Assembly: GCF_020524765.1 (NCBI RefSeq)
Contig: NZ_JAIVLR010000002.1
Span: 708,501 to 772,500, forward strand
Source: Qipengyuania gaetbuli
GTDB lineage: Bacteria > Pseudomonadota > Alphaproteobacteria > Sphingomonadales > Sphingomonadaceae
Direction: 5' to 3'
Length of the DNA: 64,000 bases
Positions 1 to 8,545 of this stretch are shown here, in pieces. The notes beneath the pieces are model-generated. The model searched no databases and was not told the DNA's origin. It saw only the letters and a list, made by a program, of their open reading frames with translations. The position numbers were made by a program, and so were the translations under genes. The stretch's first letter is position 1. Every line of letters starts with the position of its first letter.

Positions 1-322
1 CCGCGCCGAAGCCGAAGCGCTTCGCCAGGAATATGCCGACAAGATCGCCGGTGCCGAAAAGGATGCCGAAGCCATGCTCGCCAATGCGCAGCATGAAGCC
101 GACGCGATCCTCGAAAAGGCGGAAGCCGACAGCCAGGCCATGGTCGAGCGTCGCAAGCGCATGGCGGAAGACAAGATCGCTGCCGCAGAGCGTGAAGCGG
201 TCGAGGACGTCCGCAACCGTGCCGCGCTCGCCGCAACTGCTGCGAGCCGCGCGCTGATCGCCGACAAGCACGACGCCGATGCCGACAAGGCGCTGGCAGA
301 CAAGGTCATCGCCGGCATCTGA
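1..322 (+). CDS. atpF: F0F1 ATP synthase subunit b (C-terminal part, cut by window edge)
   Basis: Peripheral-stalk subunit of the membrane ATP synthase, linking F0 to F1. Only the last 106 residues are present and the reading frame is open to the left edge. What is visible is a long, charged Ala/Glu/Lys/Arg helix with no Gly or Pro, typical of the b or b' stalk, ending in the short hydrophobic tail KVIAGI. A strong terminator follows directly, so this is probably the last gene of the F0 operon, which in alphaproteobacteria is usually b. The b' paralogue cannot be excluded because the membrane anchor is outside the window. Confidence 0.85.
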   Translation, partial: RAEAEALRQEYADKIAGAEKDAEAMLANAQHEADAILEKAEADSQAMVERRKRMAEDKIAAAEREAVEDVRNRAALAATAASRALIADKHDADADKALADKVIAGI

Positions 323-344
323 CGGTCCGACCTTTCAAAGCACG

Positions 345-384
345 AAAAAGCGCGCGAGGCCATCGGGTTTCGCGCGCTTTTTTT
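345..384 (+). terminator. Rho-independent terminator after atpF
   Basis: Perfect inverted repeat AAAAAGCGCGCG/CGCGCGCTTTTT with a 14-base loop, running into seven T residues. It lies 23 bases after the atpF stop codon. Confidence 0.85.
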
Positions 385-440
385 CTTTCAATCCGGGATT
401 GCCACGCTATTGCGAAGCGTTAGCAAAAAAGGATCGTTTC

Positions 441-998
441 GTGAATCGTGTCTTCCTCACCAAGCTGCATCTCATCGCGGCTGCCATCATGTTCCCTGCC
501 ATACTGATGTTCCTCGTTACGGGGGCGCTTTACACGTGGGGCAACACCGGTGAATGGCGGGAAGAGACGGTCCTTGTGCCGCTCGAGCAGCCGCTAGCGG
601 AAGACGAGGCACAGCTGAAGCAGATCGCGCTTGCAGGCCTTGCGCAGCAGGGCCTTTCAGCGCCGAGTGGGAAGACCAAGGTCAGCAACGAGGATGGCGA
701 GATTTCGCTGTCCTGGTCGGGCGCGCGCAGCGAGGCGAAAGTGGTCGCGAACGATGATCCGCTGGTCGCCGAAGTCGAGGTGAAGGAAGCTTCGCTTCAC
801 CGCTGGCTGGTACAGTTGCACAAGGCGAAGGGTAGCACGGCTTTCAAGATTTACGCGACGGTCCTGGCAATCGTCCTCTTCCTGCTGGTGCTCAGCGGCG
901 TGATCATGGGCCTGCAGGTCAAGGCGCTGCGCAAGCTTACGATCACCTGGAGCATCGTGGGGAGTGCCGCATTCGTGGGCTTCGTCCTGCTGGGCTAG
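441..998 (+). CDS. PepSY-domain-like small membrane protein
   Basis: 185-residue predicted inner-membrane protein. One membrane segment lies near residues 8-28, followed by a soluble region of about 100 residues, then two C-terminal membrane segments (about 135-157 and 166-185). This layout resembles PepSY-associated membrane proteins of iron-reductase or siderophore loci. The GTG start at 441 was chosen because GGAT lies 6 bases upstream and the first membrane segment follows; the frame is open further upstream, but there it runs into the terminator of the preceding gene. The 3' end overlaps the convergent quinone-reductase gene by 4 bp. The exact role is unknown. Confidence 0.6.
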   Translation: MNRVFLTKLHLIAAAIMFPAILMFLVTGALYTWGNTGEWREETVLVPLEQPLAEDEAQLKQIALAGLAQQGLSAPSGKTKVSNEDGEISLSWSGARSEAKVVANDDPLVAEVEVKEASLHRWLVQLHKAKGSTAFKIYATVLAIVLFLLVLSGVIMGLQVKALRKLTITWSIVGSAAFVGFVLLG

Positions 999-1969
999 GG
1001 TTCCAGCACGATCTTCCCGACGATCTCTCCTGCCTCCATCGCTTCGAAGGCTTCGCGCCATCGGGCGAGGGGCAGGGTACGGTCGATATGGGGGCTGATC
1101 CGGCCTTCGCTTGCCAAGCGCTCCAGTTCGGCGGCGATCCGCGTGGCGCGGTCGGGGAAGTGACGCGCATATTCTCCGGCCCGTACGCCGACCACCGAGA
1201 ACCCCTTGATCAGCGGGATATTGACCGCGATTTCGGGAATGCGACCGGCCACGAAGCCGACGACCAGTAGCTTCCCGCCAAAGGCGACGCAGCGGGTGCT
1301 CTCGTCGAAAACGTCCCCGCCGATAGGGTCGAAGACCACGTCGCAGAGCCTGCCACCGGTAAGTTCCGCTACCTCTTCACGGAAGCGGCCCGTGTTGAGG
1401 ATTACCGCGTCCGGGGCGGCGATCCGCTCGAGTGCGGCCTGCTTATCCTCGCGGTGCGAGGCGGCAATGACCCGGGCTCCGAGTGCTTTGGCCAGATCGC
1501 AAGCCGCAAGCCCGATCCCGCCGCTCGCGCCGTGAACCAGCACTGTCTGGCCTTCCTGCAATCGGCCTAGCTCGACCAGGGCGACATAGGCCGTGTGATA
1601 GGCTGCGCCCATGGCCGCCGCCTCGGGAAAGCCTAGGCCGGCCGGGACGGGCCTGAGCGACGAGACGGGAAGGGCCACGAGATCCGCAAAGGCACCGGTT
1701 TTCGCGCCGCCCATGACGCGGTCACCGGGCGTGAAGCCGCTGCCTTCATCGGCCTCGACCACTTCGCCTGCCATTTCGAGGCCGCTGACGAAGGGCACGT
1801 CCGGCTTGAACTGGTAGGTTCCGCGGGTCATCAGCAGGTCGGGATAGTTGAGCGAAGCCGCACGCACCCTGACGAGGACTTGCCCCTCTTCCCGCACGGG
1901 GTCGGCGATATCCTCGATCTGCGTCCCCGAAAGGTCGGACGACAGCGACCGGACGACGAGTGCCTTCAT
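995..1969 (-). CDS. NADPH:quinone oxidoreductase family protein (zinc-free MDR)
   Basis: 324-residue medium-chain dehydrogenase/reductase. The nucleotide-binding motif HGASGGIGLAA near residue 145 starts the Rossmann fold, and the N-terminal GroES-like domain contains SLNYPDLLMTRG, typical of quinone reductases (QorA type). The cysteine/histidine zinc ligands of alcohol dehydrogenases are absent. Members use NADPH to reduce quinones or activated double bonds; the substrate cannot be read from sequence. It starts 4 bp after gloB ends, so the two are probably co-transcribed and may share a role in handling reactive carbonyls. Confidence 0.8.
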   Translation of the reverse strand: MKALVVRSLSSDLSGTQIEDIADPVREEGQVLVRVRAASLNYPDLLMTRGTYQFKPDVPFVSGLEMAGEVVEADEGSGFTPGDRVMGGAKTGAFADLVALPVSSLRPVPAGLGFPEAAAMGAAYHTAYVALVELGRLQEGQTVLVHGASGGIGLAACDLAKALGARVIAASHREDKQAALERIAAPDAVILNTGRFREEVAELTGGRLCDVVFDPIGGDVFDESTRCVAFGGKLLVVGFVAGRIPEIAVNIPLIKGFSVVGVRAGEYARHFPDRATRIAAELERLASEGRISPHIDRTLPLARWREAFEAMEAGEIVGKIVLEP

Positions 1970-1973
1970 GGCG

Positions 1974-2729
1974 TCAGAAGTTGTCCTTGGCTGCCCGGAG
2001 CGCCGCGAATGTCTCCGCGGGCGTGCTGCCGCCCCAGCGATCGCGCAGTTCCGCGCTGTCCGCGCGCAGGAAGGGATTGGTGATCAGTTCGCGCGACAGG
2101 ACGGTGGGAACGGTCGGTTCACCCTTGGCCCGCTTCTCTTCCACCCGGGCGGCGTAGAGCTGCAGCTCGGTATTGTCGGGATCCGCGTGCAACGCGAACT
2201 TCGCATTCGATGCCGTATATTCGTGCGCGCAGTAGAGCAGCGTGTTTTCGGGCATCTGCCTAATCCGCTCCAGGCTGTGCCAGAACTGGTCGGGCTTGCC
2301 TTCGAACATCCGCCCGCAGCCGAGTGCGAAGACGCTGTCGCCGACGAAGGCGAGGTCGGCTTCGGGAATGTGGTAGGCGATATGGCCGTTGGTGTGGCCC
2401 GATACGTCGATCACGCGCGCGTGCCAGCGGCCCAGTTCGACCTTGTCGCCATTGCCCACGACGCGGTCGATCGGCGTCAGGCGCTCGACTTCCTGCGGGG
2501 CGACGACCTTGGCGCCGGTGGCCTCGACGATGGCCTTGTTCCCGCCGGCATGGTCCGGATGCCAGTGCGTGTTCCACACCTGCGTGATGCGCCAGCCCTT
2601 CGCATCGGCCTGCCTCAGGTATTCCGCGCCGTCGGGCGTATCGATCGCGGCGGTTTCGCCGCTTTCGGGATCGTGGAGGAGGAAGCCGTAATTGTCGGCA
2701 AGGCAGGGAAACTGGTGAACCTGTAGCAT
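1974..2729 (-). CDS. gloB: Hydroxyacylglutathione hydrolase (glyoxalase II)
   Basis: 251-residue metallo-beta-lactamase-fold enzyme that hydrolyses S-D-lactoylglutathione to D-lactate and glutathione, the second step of methylglyoxal detoxification. The metal-binding motif THWHPDH lies at residues 54-60. Further ligands sit in SGHTNGH, VGDSVFALGCGR and YCAHEYT, the last with the His and Tyr that contact glutathione. Length matches the family (about 250). It is the first gene of a two-gene unit with the quinone reductase. Confidence 0.93.
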   Translation of the reverse strand: MLQVHQFPCLADNYGFLLHDPESGETAAIDTPDGAEYLRQADAKGWRITQVWNTHWHPDHAGGNKAIVEATGAKVVAPQEVERLTPIDRVVGNGDKVELGRWHARVIDVSGHTNGHIAYHIPEADLAFVGDSVFALGCGRMFEGKPDQFWHSLERIRQMPENTLLYCAHEYTASNAKFALHADPDNTELQLYAARVEEKRAKGEPTVPTVLSRELITNPFLRADSAELRDRWGGSTPAETFAALRAAKDNF

Positions 2730-2763
2730 GGCCGGCAGCCTACGCCCGTTGCCCCCTATAGGA

Positions 2764-2797
2764 AAGGCCCGCCTGCTCGGGTGAGCAAGCGGGCCTT
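2764..2797 (-). terminator. Hairpin terminator downstream of rpsA
   Basis: A 9-bp outer stem (AAGGCCCGC/GCGGGCCTT at 2764-2772 and 2789-2797) encloses a second 5-bp stem. On the minus strand the stem is followed by TTTCCTAT, a short interrupted U-tract, about 30 bases after the rpsA stop. Confidence 0.65.
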
Positions 2798-2827
2798 CCT
2801 GATTACCCTGATGAAGGGAGGAAGAGC

Positions 2828-4531
2828 TTAATCTTCCTTCTTCTTCAGCGCTTCGCCGAGGATGTCGCCGAGCGAAGCACCCGAGTCCGACGAACCGAAC
2901 TGTGCGACTGCTTCCTTTTCTTCGGCGATCTGGCGAGCCTTGATCGAGAAGGTCGGCTTCTTCGAACGATCGAAGCCGGTGACCATCGCGTCGACCTTGG
3001 CGCCGGGCTGGAAGCGATCCGGACGCTGTTCGTCGCGGTCGCGGCCGAGGTCCGAACGCTTGATGAAGCCGGTCGCGCCGTCTTCGCCGACCTGCACTTC
3101 GAGACCGCCATCGCGGACTTCGAGCACGGTCACGGTGACGACCTGGTTCTTGCGCAGCGAGCTGCCGGCGCCGGCTTCGGTCGGAGCACCCTTTTCGAGC
3201 TGCTTCATGCCGAGGCTGATGCGTTCCTTCTCGACGTCGACGTCTAGAACGACGGCTTCGACCTGCTCACCCTTGCGGTGCAGGGCGAGGGCGTCTTCAC
3301 CCGAAATGCCCCATGCGATGTCCGACATGTGGACCATGCCGTCGACGTCGCCCGGAAGACCGATGAAGAGACCGAATTCGGTGGCGTTCTTGACTTCGCC
3401 TTCGACCTTCGTGCCGACCGGATGGGCTTCGGCGAACTCTTCCCACGGATTGCGCTGGGCCTGCTTGAGGCCGAGGCTGATGCGACGCTTTTCGCTGTCG
3501 ACTTCCAGGACCATGACTTCGACTTCCTGCGAGGTCGAGACGATCTTGCCCGGGTGGACGTTCTTCTTGGTCCAGCTCATTTCCGAAACGTGGACCAGGC
3601 CTTCGATGCCCGGCTCGATTTCGACGAATGCACCGTATTCGGTGATGTTGGTGACGGTGCCCGTCATCTTCATGCCGACCGGGTACTTGGCGGCGACGCC
3701 GTCCCACGGATCCGATTCCAGCTGCTTCATGCCGAGGCTGATGCGCTGGGTGTCTTCGTTGATGCGGATGATCTGGACGGTCACGGTCTGGCCGATTTCG
3801 ATCATTTCGCTGGGGTGGTTGACGCGCTTGTAGCTCATGTCGGTGACATGGAGCAGGCCGTCGATGCCGCCGAGGTCGACGAAGGCACCGTAGTCGGTGA
3901 TGTTCTTCACGACGCCGTCGATCACCTGGCCTTCGGTCAGCTTGTCGATCAGTTCGCTGCGCTGTTCTGCACGTGTCTCTTCGAGGACCGCGCGGCGCGA
4001 GACGACGATGTTACCGCGGCGACGGTCCATCTTCAGGATCTGGAAGGGCTGCGGCATGTCCATCAGCGGGGTGACGTCGCGCACGGGGCGGATGTCGACC
4101 TGCGAACCGGGCAGGAAGGCCACGGCGCCATCGAGGTCGACGGTGAAGCCGCCCTTGACGCGGCCGAAGATGCGGCCGTCGACGCGCTTGCCTTCGCCGA
4201 ATTCGCTTTCAAGCTTGTCCCATGCAGCTTCGCGGCGTGCGCGGTCGCGCGACAGCATGGCTTCGCCGTCGGCGTTTTCGATGCGGTCGACGAACACTTC
4301 GACTTCCGAGCCGACTTCGAGGCCGTGCTCGTCTTCGCCGCGCATGAATTCCTTGAGGTCGACGCGGCCTTCGCTCTTCAGGCCGACGTCGATGTGGGCA
4401 TAGCCGTTTTCGATTGCGGTAACGGTGCCCTTGACGACACGGCCTTCGAAGCCGCCGTCATCGGCGCCGCCGAGCTGCTCGTCGAGCATTGCCGCGAAAT
4501 CGTCGCGGGTGGGGTTGGCTGAGGTTGCCAT
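2828..4531 (-). CDS. rpsA: 30S ribosomal protein S1
   Basis: 567-residue S1 protein that binds mRNA on the 30S subunit and helps unwind and place it for initiation. Repeated OB-fold S1 modules are visible, with recurring G-x-V and Y-G-A-F-V/F-G-L-F-I cores (for example YGAFVDLGGIDGLLHVTDMS and YGAFVEIEPGIEGLVHVSEMS); length fits six repeats. The last ~40 residues are a charged tail ending KKKED. AGGA lies about 10 bases before the ATG. In many proteobacteria rpsA follows cmk; here a small secreted-protein gene and a 419-bp leader lie between them. Confidence 0.97.
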   Translation of the reverse strand: MATSANPTRDDFAAMLDEQLGGADDGGFEGRVVKGTVTAIENGYAHIDVGLKSEGRVDLKEFMRGEDEHGLEVGSEVEVFVDRIENADGEAMLSRDRARREAAWDKLESEFGEGKRVDGRIFGRVKGGFTVDLDGAVAFLPGSQVDIRPVRDVTPLMDMPQPFQILKMDRRRGNIVVSRRAVLEETRAEQRSELIDKLTEGQVIDGVVKNITDYGAFVDLGGIDGLLHVTDMSYKRVNHPSEMIEIGQTVTVQIIRINEDTQRISLGMKQLESDPWDGVAAKYPVGMKMTGTVTNITEYGAFVEIEPGIEGLVHVSEMSWTKKNVHPGKIVSTSQEVEVMVLEVDSEKRRISLGLKQAQRNPWEEFAEAHPVGTKVEGEVKNATEFGLFIGLPGDVDGMVHMSDIAWGISGEDALALHRKGEQVEAVVLDVDVEKERISLGMKQLEKGAPTEAGAGSSLRKNQVVTVTVLEVRDGGLEVQVGEDGATGFIKRSDLGRDRDEQRPDRFQPGAKVDAMVTGFDRSKKPTFSIKARQIAEEKEAVAQFGSSDSGASLGDILGEALKKKED

Positions 4532-4950
4532 ATGTAAGTAGTCCTACGTTCGTTTTGCTACCGGCCACCGGTTTTACCGGGGTCTTTCACCGTCTGCCTG
4601 TGCACGATTGCACGGGCCGTACGGGGCAAGAGGGCCGTGATCTCCGCGAGGCCGGATGCCGCCGCGAAGGTCCTTTCGATCTCGGAGATGTTCGGGACGG
4701 GCGCGCGCCTAGTGCAAACCCCTGCGGAAAGCAAGGGAAATGCACCCCTTCGCCCTACAGGATGGAACACATGGAACACGGTCCAGGCGGAAAAAGCCCA
4801 GGCCCGGCGAAGCAGCGGGAAAGGCGCGTGTTTCGGCGGGTTCGTGGCGATCTTTCGGGACATGGAGGATGCCCTGCCACGCCTTCGCCCCTGTAGGAAA
4901 GCGGGCGCTCCGGCAAATCTCCGCCGCGCGCCCGCCAGTCCCTCAGATCG
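4532..4950 (-). other. Long untranslated stretch upstream of rpsA
   Basis: 419 bases with no convincing gene. A 101-codon minus-strand frame (4558-4863) has biased, Arg/Pro-rich composition and no good ribosome-binding site, so I do not call it. The stretch most likely holds the rpsA promoter and a long 5' leader. S1 represses its own mRNA in enterobacteria, so a structured leader is plausible, but no clear -35/-10 pair or conserved fold was identified. Confidence 0.4.
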
Positions 4951-5322
4951 TCACCACGCGTCGTATCCGCTGCGCGAATGGTTGGTGGCGCAATCGGCGA
5001 ACCGCGCCTGCAGCTTGGCGGGCGTCGAATTGGGATCCGACAGCCCATCGCGCCACGCATCCCATGCCGCGCCGAACTTGGCGGCGTTCTCGGTCTTGCC
5101 GATCCACCAGAACATCGTCTGGTCCTGGTCCTGGATCGGGGTGAGGATGGTGGCGGTATAGCCGTAGGACCGGCCCCACTGGTTGAAGTCCTTCACGATC
5201 GCCATGTACTTGCCGATCGGGCAGGTGTCTTTCAGCTTGGTCCCGATGACATCCCAGTGTTCCGCCTGTGCGGGGGATGCGGTCAGGCCGACCAGGGCTG
5301 CAAGGATAAGCATCTTCTTCAT
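4951..5322 (-). CDS. Small secreted protein of unknown function
   Basis: 123 residues. The start at MKKMLILAAL gives a clean Sec signal peptide (KK, hydrophobic core, SPAQA cleavage site near residue 20), so the mature product of about 100 residues should be periplasmic. Two mature cysteines (in KDTCPIG and FADCATN) could form a disulphide. Trp and Tyr are frequent. A longer in-frame start at 5424 is rejected because it would bury the signal peptide. I do not recognise the family. It lies between cmk and rpsA on the same strand but with gaps of more than 150 bases on both sides. Confidence 0.7.
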   Translation of the reverse strand: MKKMLILAALVGLTASPAQAEHWDVIGTKLKDTCPIGKYMAIVKDFNQWGRSYGYTATILTPIQDQDQTMFWWIGKTENAAKFGAAWDAWRDGLSDPNSTPAKLQARFADCATNHSRSGYDAW

Positions 5323-5487
5323 AGCTTCTCTCCCGTTGAGGGACAGAAAAAGCGCGGTTCGCACACGTCGCGGGCCGTGTTTCGCTGTCCTGCAGCGACC
5401 CATGCGCGACCTTTTGGCGACCACTTTTTGCGAAGGCGGACTATCTGCGCCTGTTGCGCGGGCTTGGCAAGCCTGCTGGCCGGTGCC

Positions 5488-6123
5488 TTACGGGCAGGGC
5501 TGCTGGCCGGTCAGGGCATTCACCGCTTCGAGCGCCGCGGCAAAGGCTTCCTCCCGGTCGAGCGCGCTGGTGTCGATGACCAGCGCATCTGCTGCCGGGA
5601 CCAGCGGCGCAACGGCGCGGTTGCGGTCGCGCTCGTCGCGGCGGCGCAGGTCGTCCTCGATCTCGGCCAGCGTGACGGGCACGCCGCGATCGCGCATTTC
5701 GAGGAAGCGGCGCTGGGCGCGCGCCTCTACGCTGGCGGTCACGAACAGCTTCGCCTCGGCCTCGGGGGCAATCACCGTCCCGATATCGCGCCCGTCGAGC
5801 ACCGCGCCGCCCTTCTGCGTGGCGAAACTGCGCTGGCGTTCGAACAGCGCCTGGCGCACCGCGGGGTGGACCGAGACTCGGCTGGCGAGCCCGCCGGTTT
5901 CCTCGTCGCGCAAATGCGGGTCGTCCAGCAGGCTGTCGGGAAAGGCGGTCGCAGCAAGCGCGTCGCCGCTATCGTCCGGGTCTCCGCCGTCGAGGAACAC
6001 CTGCCGCCCGACTGCGCGATAGAGCAGACCGGTGTCGAGATGCGGCAGGCCGAAATGCGCGGCGAGGGCCTTGGCAATCGTGCCCTTGCCCGAGGCGGTT
6101 GGTCCGTCGACGGCGATAATCAT
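5488..6123 (-). CDS. cmk: Cytidylate kinase
   Basis: 211-residue kinase converting CMP/dCMP to the diphosphate with ATP. The protein starts MIIAVDGPTASGKGT with the P-loop at residues 7-15. The CMP-binding region DGRDIGTVIAPEAE and the lid arginines in QRRFLEMRDRG are intact. Length is normal for the family (about 210-230). The ATG overlaps the stop of the upstream membrane-protein gene by 4 bp, and aroA overlaps that gene in turn, so aroA, the small membrane protein and cmk form one translationally coupled unit. Confidence 0.95.
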   Translation of the reverse strand: MIIAVDGPTASGKGTIAKALAAHFGLPHLDTGLLYRAVGRQVFLDGGDPDDSGDALAATAFPDSLLDDPHLRDEETGGLASRVSVHPAVRQALFERQRSFATQKGGAVLDGRDIGTVIAPEAEAKLFVTASVEARAQRRFLEMRDRGVPVTLAEIEDDLRRRDERDRNRAVAPLVPAADALVIDTSALDREEAFAAALEAVNALTGQQPCP

Positions 6124-6380
6124 TCGGGCCTGCTGCGCGACTTGAGCGCCTTCCACAAGCCCCACAGCGCAATCGCCGCCCAGAAACCTTCCAGCACGAG
6201 GCTCGGCCAGTTGGTGTGCACCAGCAGTGATACGGTGAGCAGCGCAGCGCCGAGGAGGTTGGTGCCGTGGAGGATGAAGGGGTTCGGCTCGTCCTTCCAC
6301 CTCAGATAGGCATAGGCGGCGATGATGCAGGCCATGCCGACGAAGCCGACGGCGGTGTAGATGTCGAAAGCCTCGCTCAC
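6120..6380 (-). CDS. Small three-helix membrane protein (CBU_0592-like)
   Basis: 86 residues with three predicted membrane helices (about 8-26, 38-56, 60-78) separated by short polar loops, and a basic C-terminus (KSRSRPE). The arrangement resembles the CBU_0592-like family of small integral membrane proteins of unknown function. It is sandwiched between aroA and cmk with 4-bp overlaps at both ends, so translation is coupled, but there is no evident functional link to either enzyme. Confidence 0.75.
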   Translation of the reverse strand: MSEAFDIYTAVGFVGMACIIAAYAYLRWKDEPNPFILHGTNLLGAALLTVSLLVHTNWPSLVLEGFWAAIALWGLWKALKSRSRPE

Positions 6381-7684
6381 GCGGAGGCTTCTTCCAGCAG
6401 CGCCATGAAGTTGGGGAAGCTGGTGGCGATGGGCTCGGTGCTGTCGATCTCGACACCCGCCGCGCTAGCCAGGCCGGCAACCGCCATGCTCATGGCGATG
6501 CGGTGGTCGAGATGGGTGGTGACGGGGCCGCCGCCTGCCAGCGGCTTGCCGCCGGTGCCGCGGATGAGCAGGCCGTCCTCGCGCTCCTCGACGCTGGCGC
6601 CGGCGAGCGACAGCGCGGTTGCCATGGCGGTCAGGCGGTCGCTTTCCTTGACCCGCAATTCGTCGAGGCCGCTGGTGATGGTAGTGCCTTGCGCCAAGGC
6701 AGCGGCAACGAAGAGGACGGGGAACTCGTCGATCATGCTCGGCGCGATGTCGGGATCGACCTCGATGCCCGTGAGCTGTGCATGGCGCACGCGCAGGTCC
6801 GCGACCGGTTCGCCGCCGACCTCGCGTTCGTCGAGGTAGTCGATATTCGCGCCCATCTGCTTCAGCACGCGGAAGATGCCGTCGCGGGTCGGGTTGAGGC
6901 CGACGTTCTCGATCACCAGATCGCTGCCCGGAACCACGCTGGCGGCCACCGCGAAGAAGGCGGCAGAGGAAGGATCGCCCGGGACGGTGATGTCGCAGGG
7001 CGTCATGTCGACGGGGCCGGTCAGCGAGATGTGCTTTTCGCCTTCGATCTCTTCGACGCGCACGTCGACGCCGAAACCGCGCAGCATCCGTTCGGTATGG
7101 TCGCGGGTCGGCACCGGCTCGATCACCGTGGTGGTGCCGGGCGTATTGAGGCCGGCGAGCAGGACCGCGCTCTTCACCTGCGCGCTGGCGACGGGCAGGC
7201 GATAGGTCATCGGGACGGCCGGTTGCAGCCCTTCCATGACCAGCGGCAGCGTGCCGCCGGGGGAGGAGGTGAAGCTCGCGCCCATGATGCAAAGCGGATC
7301 GATCACGCGGCCCATCGGGCGCTTCGACAGGCTGGCATCGCCGGTAAAGGTTGCGGTGATGCCGTGGCTGGCGACGAGGCCCATGAGCAGGCGGGTGGAG
7401 GTGCCCGAATTGCCCATGTCGAGCGCGCCTTGCGGCTGGAGCAGCGTGCCCACGCCCACGCCGTCGACCACCCAGGTGTCGCCGTCCTTCTCTATGCGGG
7501 CGCCCATGGCGCGCAAGGCGGCGGCGGTGGAAAGCACGTCCTCGCCCTCCAGCAGGCCGGAAATACGGCTGCGGCCCACCGCCAGCGCGCCGAACATGAG
7601 CGAGCGGTGGCTGATCGACTTGTCGCCGGGCACGCGGATGCGTCCGGTCAACGGGGTTCGGGGCAGGAAACGGTGTGCGGTCAA
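6377..7684 (-). CDS. aroA: 3-phosphoshikimate 1-carboxyvinyltransferase (EPSP synthase)
   Basis: Catalyses the sixth step of the shikimate pathway, transferring the enolpyruvyl group of phosphoenolpyruvate to shikimate 3-phosphate. Clear motifs are GDKSISHRS near the N-terminus, GNSGTSTRLLMG, and KESDRLTAMA near the C-terminus. The start is uncertain. The TTG at 7684, with GGAA 7 bases upstream, gives 435 residues and only about 13 residues before the conserved GRIRVPGDKS, as in relatives. An ATG at 7789 and a start at 7846 in the same frame would add Arg/Pro-rich residues without a clear ribosome-binding site. It heads a coupled unit with the small membrane protein and cmk. Confidence 0.93.
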   Translation of the reverse strand: MTAHRFLPRTPLTGRIRVPGDKSISHRSLMFGALAVGRSRISGLLEGEDVLSTAAALRAMGARIEKDGDTWVVDGVGVGTLLQPQGALDMGNSGTSTRLLMGLVASHGITATFTGDASLSKRPMGRVIDPLCIMGASFTSSPGGTLPLVMEGLQPAVPMTYRLPVASAQVKSAVLLAGLNTPGTTTVIEPVPTRDHTERMLRGFGVDVRVEEIEGEKHISLTGPVDMTPCDITVPGDPSSAAFFAVAASVVPGSDLVIENVGLNPTRDGIFRVLKQMGANIDYLDEREVGGEPVADLRVRHAQLTGIEVDPDIAPSMIDEFPVLFVAAALAQGTTITSGLDELRVKESDRLTAMATALSLAGASVEEREDGLLIRGTGGKPLAGGGPVTTHLDHRIAMSMAVAGLASAAGVEIDSTEPIATSFPNFMALLEEASA

Positions 7685-7855
7685 CGGTTTTTCCGGTAAG
7701 GGAAGGGCACTTGCGCGCGGGTCTTTGACAGTGGCAATGGCTTCTGGCAAGGCGCGCGCGCTGTTGATTCCTGCGCAGCGGGAACCCATCAATACAATTA
7801 CGAATTCACACGGCCCTCGCCACAGGCGCGGGGGCGGCAAAGCCAAGGATTACAC

Positions 7856-8197
7856 ATGGTCAAACCGGAATGGGGCACCAAGCGGACCTGCCCGAAGTGC
7901 GGCACCCGCTTCTACGATCTGACGAAGGACGAGCCCGTCCACTGCATCGAATGCGCCGAAGAGTGGTTCCCCGAACCCGTGCTCAAGTCGAAGCAGCCGA
8001 TTCTCGCCGAAGAAGAAGCGAAGAAGAAGGACGCCGAAGCCGACGCCGATCTGGGCGGCGACGACGATGACGATCTGGACATCGACATCGACGAAGACGA
8101 TGATTCGCCCGACAATGAAGTCGACCTCGGCGGTGACGACGACCTCGGCGTCGAGACCAAGTCCAAGGGCGACGACGACGACGTCGACGAAAGCTAA
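7856..8197 (+). CDS. TIGR02300 family (FYDLN acidic) protein
   Basis: 113 residues. The N-terminal 45 residues carry two CxxC-type pairs (CPKCGTRFYDL and CIECAEEWF), which look like a small zinc ribbon, followed by a Lys-rich linker and then about 60 residues that are overwhelmingly Asp/Glu. This matches the alphaproteobacterial TIGR02300 family, whose function is unknown. It is divergent from aroA across a spacer of about 170 bases and is followed by tRNA-Ala. Confidence 0.9.
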   Translation: MVKPEWGTKRTCPKCGTRFYDLTKDEPVHCIECAEEWFPEPVLKSKQPILAEEEAKKKDAEADADLGGDDDDDLDIDIDEDDDSPDNEVDLGGDDDLGVETKSKGDDDDVDES

Positions 8198-8290
8198 TTT
8201 AGCTGTTGCAATGCGGGAGGCCTGCTTATATTGGGCGCCTCCCGCAAGGGTGGCACGTTCTTTTCAAAGTCGTGTCGTCTGAAATGGTTC

Positions 8291-8366
8291 GGGGCCTTAG
8301 CTCAGCTGGGAGAGCGCCTGCATGGCATGCAGGAGGTCAGCGGTTCGATCCCGCTAGGCTCCACCA
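8291..8366 (+). tRNA. tRNA-Ala (anticodon GGC)
   Basis: 76 bases forming a full cloverleaf: acceptor stem GGGGCCT pairs with AGGCTCC (one G-U), D-loop AGCTCAGCTGGGAGAGC, anticodon stem CCTGC/GCAGG with loop ATGGCAT (anticodon GGC), T-arm GGTTCGATC, and an encoded 3' CCA. Confidence 0.97.
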
Positions 8367-8465
8367 TTTTTACCCGAGTGCGATGGTAGCAGGCCGTGGC
8401 GACGGCTGCGGCTTGCTTCCACCACACCCGGGCATACGTTTGGGTTCCATAGGGGTCTGACCCCA

Positions 8466-8500
8466 CGCTGGCCGACGAGTTCTCGTCCGCCGGCGTTTTT
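8466..8500 (+). terminator. Rho-independent terminator after tRNA-Ala
   Basis: A stem of 7 bp (CGCTGGC/GCCGGCG with one G-T pair), a C-C mismatch and 5 more bp (GACGA/TCGTC), followed immediately by TTTTT. It lies 100 bases after the tRNA and 45 bases before ffh, separating the two transcripts. Confidence 0.75.
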
Positions 8501-8545
8501 CGCGTTTATTCGGGCCTCGACGGGTTCGGAAGGAGAAGAACAGAC

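Noticed and set aside
4558-4863. A 101-codon minus-strand frame in the rpsA leader
   Set aside because: No ribosome-binding site, biased composition and no recognisable family.
5473-5511. 12-base direct repeat CTGCTGGCCGGT around the cmk stop
   Set aside because: One copy is coding and one is just past the stop; there are only two copies and no associated element, so it is probably chance in GC-rich sequence.
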